From Deinococcus sp. (GTDB lineage: Bacteria > Deinococcota > Deinococci > JACQHA01): a DNA stretch of 6,954 bases. Under the pieces are notes generated by a model. That model worked only from the letters and a program-made list of their open reading frames with translations, ran no database searches and had not been told where the DNA came from. Positions 5,086-6,954 of this stretch are shown in pieces. Position 1 is the stretch's first letter. Each line of letters begins with the position of its first letter. The stretch spans positions 1 to 6,954 of the forward strand of contig JACQHA010000243.1 in assembly GCA_016199255.1 (NCBI GenBank). The letters are read 5' to 3'. The position numbers and the translations under genes are program-made.

Positions 5086-6477
5086 GTGCTACCAGCCTGG
5101 GTGTCAGATGCCATCTTCTACCAGATCTTCCCAGAGCGCTTCCGCAACGGTGACCCGAGCAACGACCCGCCTGGTGTCCAGCCCTGGGGCGGCCAGCCCA
5201 CTCGCGATAGCTTCTTCGGGGGCGATCTGAGAGGCATCATTGACAGCCTGCCCTACCTGAGCGAACTCGGGGTGAACGCCCTGTACCTGACGCCTATCTT
5301 CAAGGCTGGGACGAACCACAAGTACGACACTCACGACTACCTGACCATTGACCCCCACTTCGGCGACCTGGCCACCTTTGATGAGCTAGTGCGCCAGGCC
5401 CACGCCAGTGGGATCAGGATCGTGCTGGATGGGGTCTTTAACCATTGTGGCGATGGTTTCTGGGCGTTCCAGGACGTGCAGGCCCGGGGGCCACATTCCC
5501 AGTACTGGGACTGGTTCACTGTCTACAGCTTCCCACTGCGCGCCAATCCCTACCCCAACTACGCTACCTGCGGTGGCGCTGCCTACCTGCCCCGGCTCAA
5601 TACTGACCACCCGGAAGTGCGCCGCCACCTTTTCCAGGTGGCCCGCTACTGGCTGGAGCGCGGCATTGACGGCTGGCGGCTGGATGTGCCCTACGAGGTG
5701 GCTCCTGACTTCTGGCGGGAGTTCCGCCTAGTGGTAAAGCAGCACTTCCCCCAGGCCTATTTGGTAGCCGAGGAGTGGCGCGACGCCTGGAGCCTGTTGC
5801 AGGGAGACCAGTTCGACGGTGCCATGAACTACCGGCTGCGGGAACTAGTGCTGGATTTCCTGGTGCGAAACGCCCTCTCTGCTGAAGCGTTCCGCCGGGC
5901 ACTCGATGACCTGCGCCGCCACTATCCTTCTCAGGCTGACATGGGCATGCTGAACCTCCTGGGTAGCCACGACACCCCGCGCCTGCTCACACTCTGCCAG
6001 GGACAGCTACCATTGGCCAAGCTGGCGCTGGCCTTCCTCTTGACCTACCCTGGCGCGCCCATGCTCTACTACGGCGATGAGGTAGGCATGATGGGTGACA
6101 GCGACCCAGACTGCCGCCGGCCCATGCTCTGGGATCAGCAGCAGTGGAACACTGACCTGCTCCAGTTCGTCCGCCGGCTCACCACCTTGAGGCAGGAGCG
6201 AGTGAGCCTGCGGCGCGGCGCATTCCGGCCAGTGCTGGCGCAGGATCGCGTGTTTGCCTACGTTCGAGGAAGTGGCCCCGATGCCCTATTGGTGGTGCTC
6301 AACAGCACCGCCACCAGGCGCGACGTCACTATCCCAGTCCCCACTGATCTAGCAGCCGAGGGCCAGGTGTTGCGGGAGCTCCTCACCGAGCCTGGAGGCA
6401 GTACCCCAGTTGTCCAGGGACAGCTCCCGTTAAGGGAACTGCCTCCCCGCACGGCACTGGTCTTTGCCAGGTCATAA
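5086..6477 (+). CDS. Glycoside hydrolase family 13, neopullulanase/cyclomaltodextrinase-like, cytoplasmic
   Basis: This 463-residue enzyme has no signal peptide, so it acts in the cytoplasm on imported alpha-1,4/1,6-glucans. The (beta/alpha)8 barrel starts at once: [11 protein letters not shown] (9-19), FFGGDLRGI (43-51), YLTPIF (67-72), NHKYDT (77-82). Conserved region I is DGVFNH (D115-H120). Region II is GWRLDVP with nucleophile D200. Region III is VAEEW with probable acid/base E229, and region IV is GSHD with transition-state stabiliser D296. LPRLNT (168-173) resembles the MPKLN fingerprint of the neopullulanase/cyclomaltodextrinase group. YYGDEVGM and RRPMLWD close the barrel, and a beta domain C covers roughly 375-463. 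Most members of that group have an N-terminal CBM34 domain of about 120 residues; here it is absent, as in short forms such as Thermotoga AglB (from memory). It is the last gene of the operon. Alpha-glucosidase or alpha-amylase activity is possible. Confidence 0.92.
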   Translation: MLPAWVSDAIFYQIFPERFRNGDPSNDPPGVQPWGGQPTRDSFFGGDLRGIIDSLPYLSELGVNALYLTPIFKAGTNHKYDTHDYLTIDPHFGDLATFDELVRQAHASGIRIVLDGVFNHCGDGFWAFQDVQARGPHSQYWDWFTVYSFPLRANPYPNYATCGGAAYLPRLNTDHPEVRRHLFQVARYWLERGIDGWRLDVPYEVAPDFWREFRLVVKQHFPQAYLVAEEWRDAWSLLQGDQFDGAMNYRLRELVLDFLVRNALSAEAFRRALDDLRRHYPSQADMGMLNLLGSHDTPRLLTLCQGQLPLAKLALAFLLTYPGAPMLYYGDEVGMMGDSDPDCRRPMLWDQQQWNTDLLQFVRRLTTLRQERVSLRRGAFRPVLAQDRVFAYVRGSGPDALLVVLNSTATRRDVTIPVPTDLAAEGQVLRELLTEPGGSTPVVQGQLPLRELPPRTALVFARS

Positions 6478-6954
6478 GGGGATGTTCCCGTGGCGCTTTA
6501 GAGGGCGGGTCTCGCTCTTCTCCTCCAGCATGAGGAGCGATTCAATCAGGCGCTGCCTGGTGTGAATAGGGTCAATGATGTCGTCAATGTAGCCCCGGGC
6601 GGCGGCAATGTACGGATGGTCAAAGCGGCGGCGGTATTCCTCAATGCGCATGGCCCTGGTGGCCTCAGGGTTGGGGCTGGCCTGGATTTCTTTACGGTAA
6701 ATAATTCCCGCCGCCCCCTCGGCACCCATGACAGCAGTGGCGGCAGTGGGCCAGGCCAGCACAATATCGGCACCCAGGTCCTTGGAGCACATGGCTAAGT
6801 AAGCACCGCCATAGGATTTACGCACCACCACAGTGATCTTGGGCACTGTGGCCTCGCTATAGGCATAGAGCAGCTTGGCGCCGTGGCGGATTATCCCCCC
6901 ATACTCCTGGTTGACGCCGGGCAGAAAGCCGGGGACATCGACGAAGGTAATGAC
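6472..6954 (-). CDS. Acyl-CoA carboxylase carboxyltransferase (beta) subunit, PccB/MmdA-like, partial at N-terminus
   Basis: The minus strand is open from the right edge to a TGA at 6474-6472, giving 160 C-terminal residues of a family normally about 510-530 long. The fragment reads [20 protein letters not shown], then [45 protein letters not shown], and ends in RHGNIPL. These are hallmarks of the biotin-dependent propionyl-/methylmalonyl-CoA carboxyltransferase family: glycine-rich CoA/carboxybiotin oxyanion-hole segments (PGF.PG and [13 protein letters not shown]) and a family-typical C-terminus. It moves a carboxyl group between biotin and an acyl-CoA, in propionate/branched-chain metabolism or sodium-pumping decarboxylation. 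Acceptor substrate cannot be told from this fragment. It has no evident link to the sugar operon; it converges on the GH13 gene with a 6-bp overlap. The true start is beyond the window. Confidence 0.93.
   Translation of the reverse strand, partial: VITFVDVPGFLPGVNQEYGGIIRHGAKLLYAYSEATVPKITVVVRKSYGGAYLAMCSKDLGADIVLAWPTAATAVMGAEGAAGIIYRKEIQASPNPEATRAMRIEEYRRRFDHPYIAAARGYIDDIIDPIHTRQRLIESLLMLEEKSETRPLKRHGNIPL

Noticed and set aside
6562..6798. Plus-strand open frame opposite the carboxylase gene
   Set aside because: The minus strand encodes an unmistakable PccB/MmdA C-terminus across the same bases, so the plus frame is a shadow.

Overview
This window looks like bacterial chromosomal DNA of moderately high G+C with closely packed genes. 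No phylogenetic marker is present, so the host is only an inference. The mix of an RTX-type lipoprotein, a LacI-regulated sugar ABC operon and an acyl-CoA carboxylase beta subunit would fit Chloroflexota (Anaerolineae/Caldilineae-like), but other phyla are possible.

Layout. Positions 1-561 (minus strand) hold the N-terminal 187 residues of a secreted, probably lipid-anchored protein built of glycine/aspartate-rich RTX nonapeptides; it continues past the left edge. Positions 562-855 are a divergent intergenic region. They carry several small inverted repeats on the RTX side and, on the other side, a sigma-70-like promoter (773-802) followed at once by a near-perfect 22-bp palindrome with a central CG (807-828), which is very likely the operator of the adjacent repressor. 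Positions 856-6477 (plus strand) form a five-gene carbohydrate module: LacI-family repressor, extracellular solute-binding protein, two MalF/MalG-type permeases, and a cytoplasmic GH13 enzyme of the neopullulanase/cyclomaltodextrinase type. Positions 6472-6954 (minus strand) hold the C-terminal 160 residues of an acyl-CoA carboxylase carboxyltransferase subunit, overlapping the GH13 gene tail to tail by 6 bp.

How it works together (inference from families and order): the binding protein captures an alpha-glucan oligosaccharide (maltodextrin, cyclodextrin or similar), the two permeases import it, and the GH13 enzyme hydrolyses it in the cytoplasm. The LacI-type protein represses the unit, including itself, until an inducer sugar binds. 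The ATPase that must power the transporter is not in the window and is probably a shared MsmK/MalK-type subunit encoded elsewhere. A strong GC hairpin between the binding-protein and first permease genes probably keeps binding-protein mRNA in excess, as the malE-malF intergenic repeats do in enterobacteria.

I see no CRISPR, transposon, tRNA, rRNA or phage signal. The module is a recognisable type of sugar-uptake operon. The points most worth a second look are the operator, the intercistronic hairpin, the RTX-lipoprotein architecture and the compact GH13.
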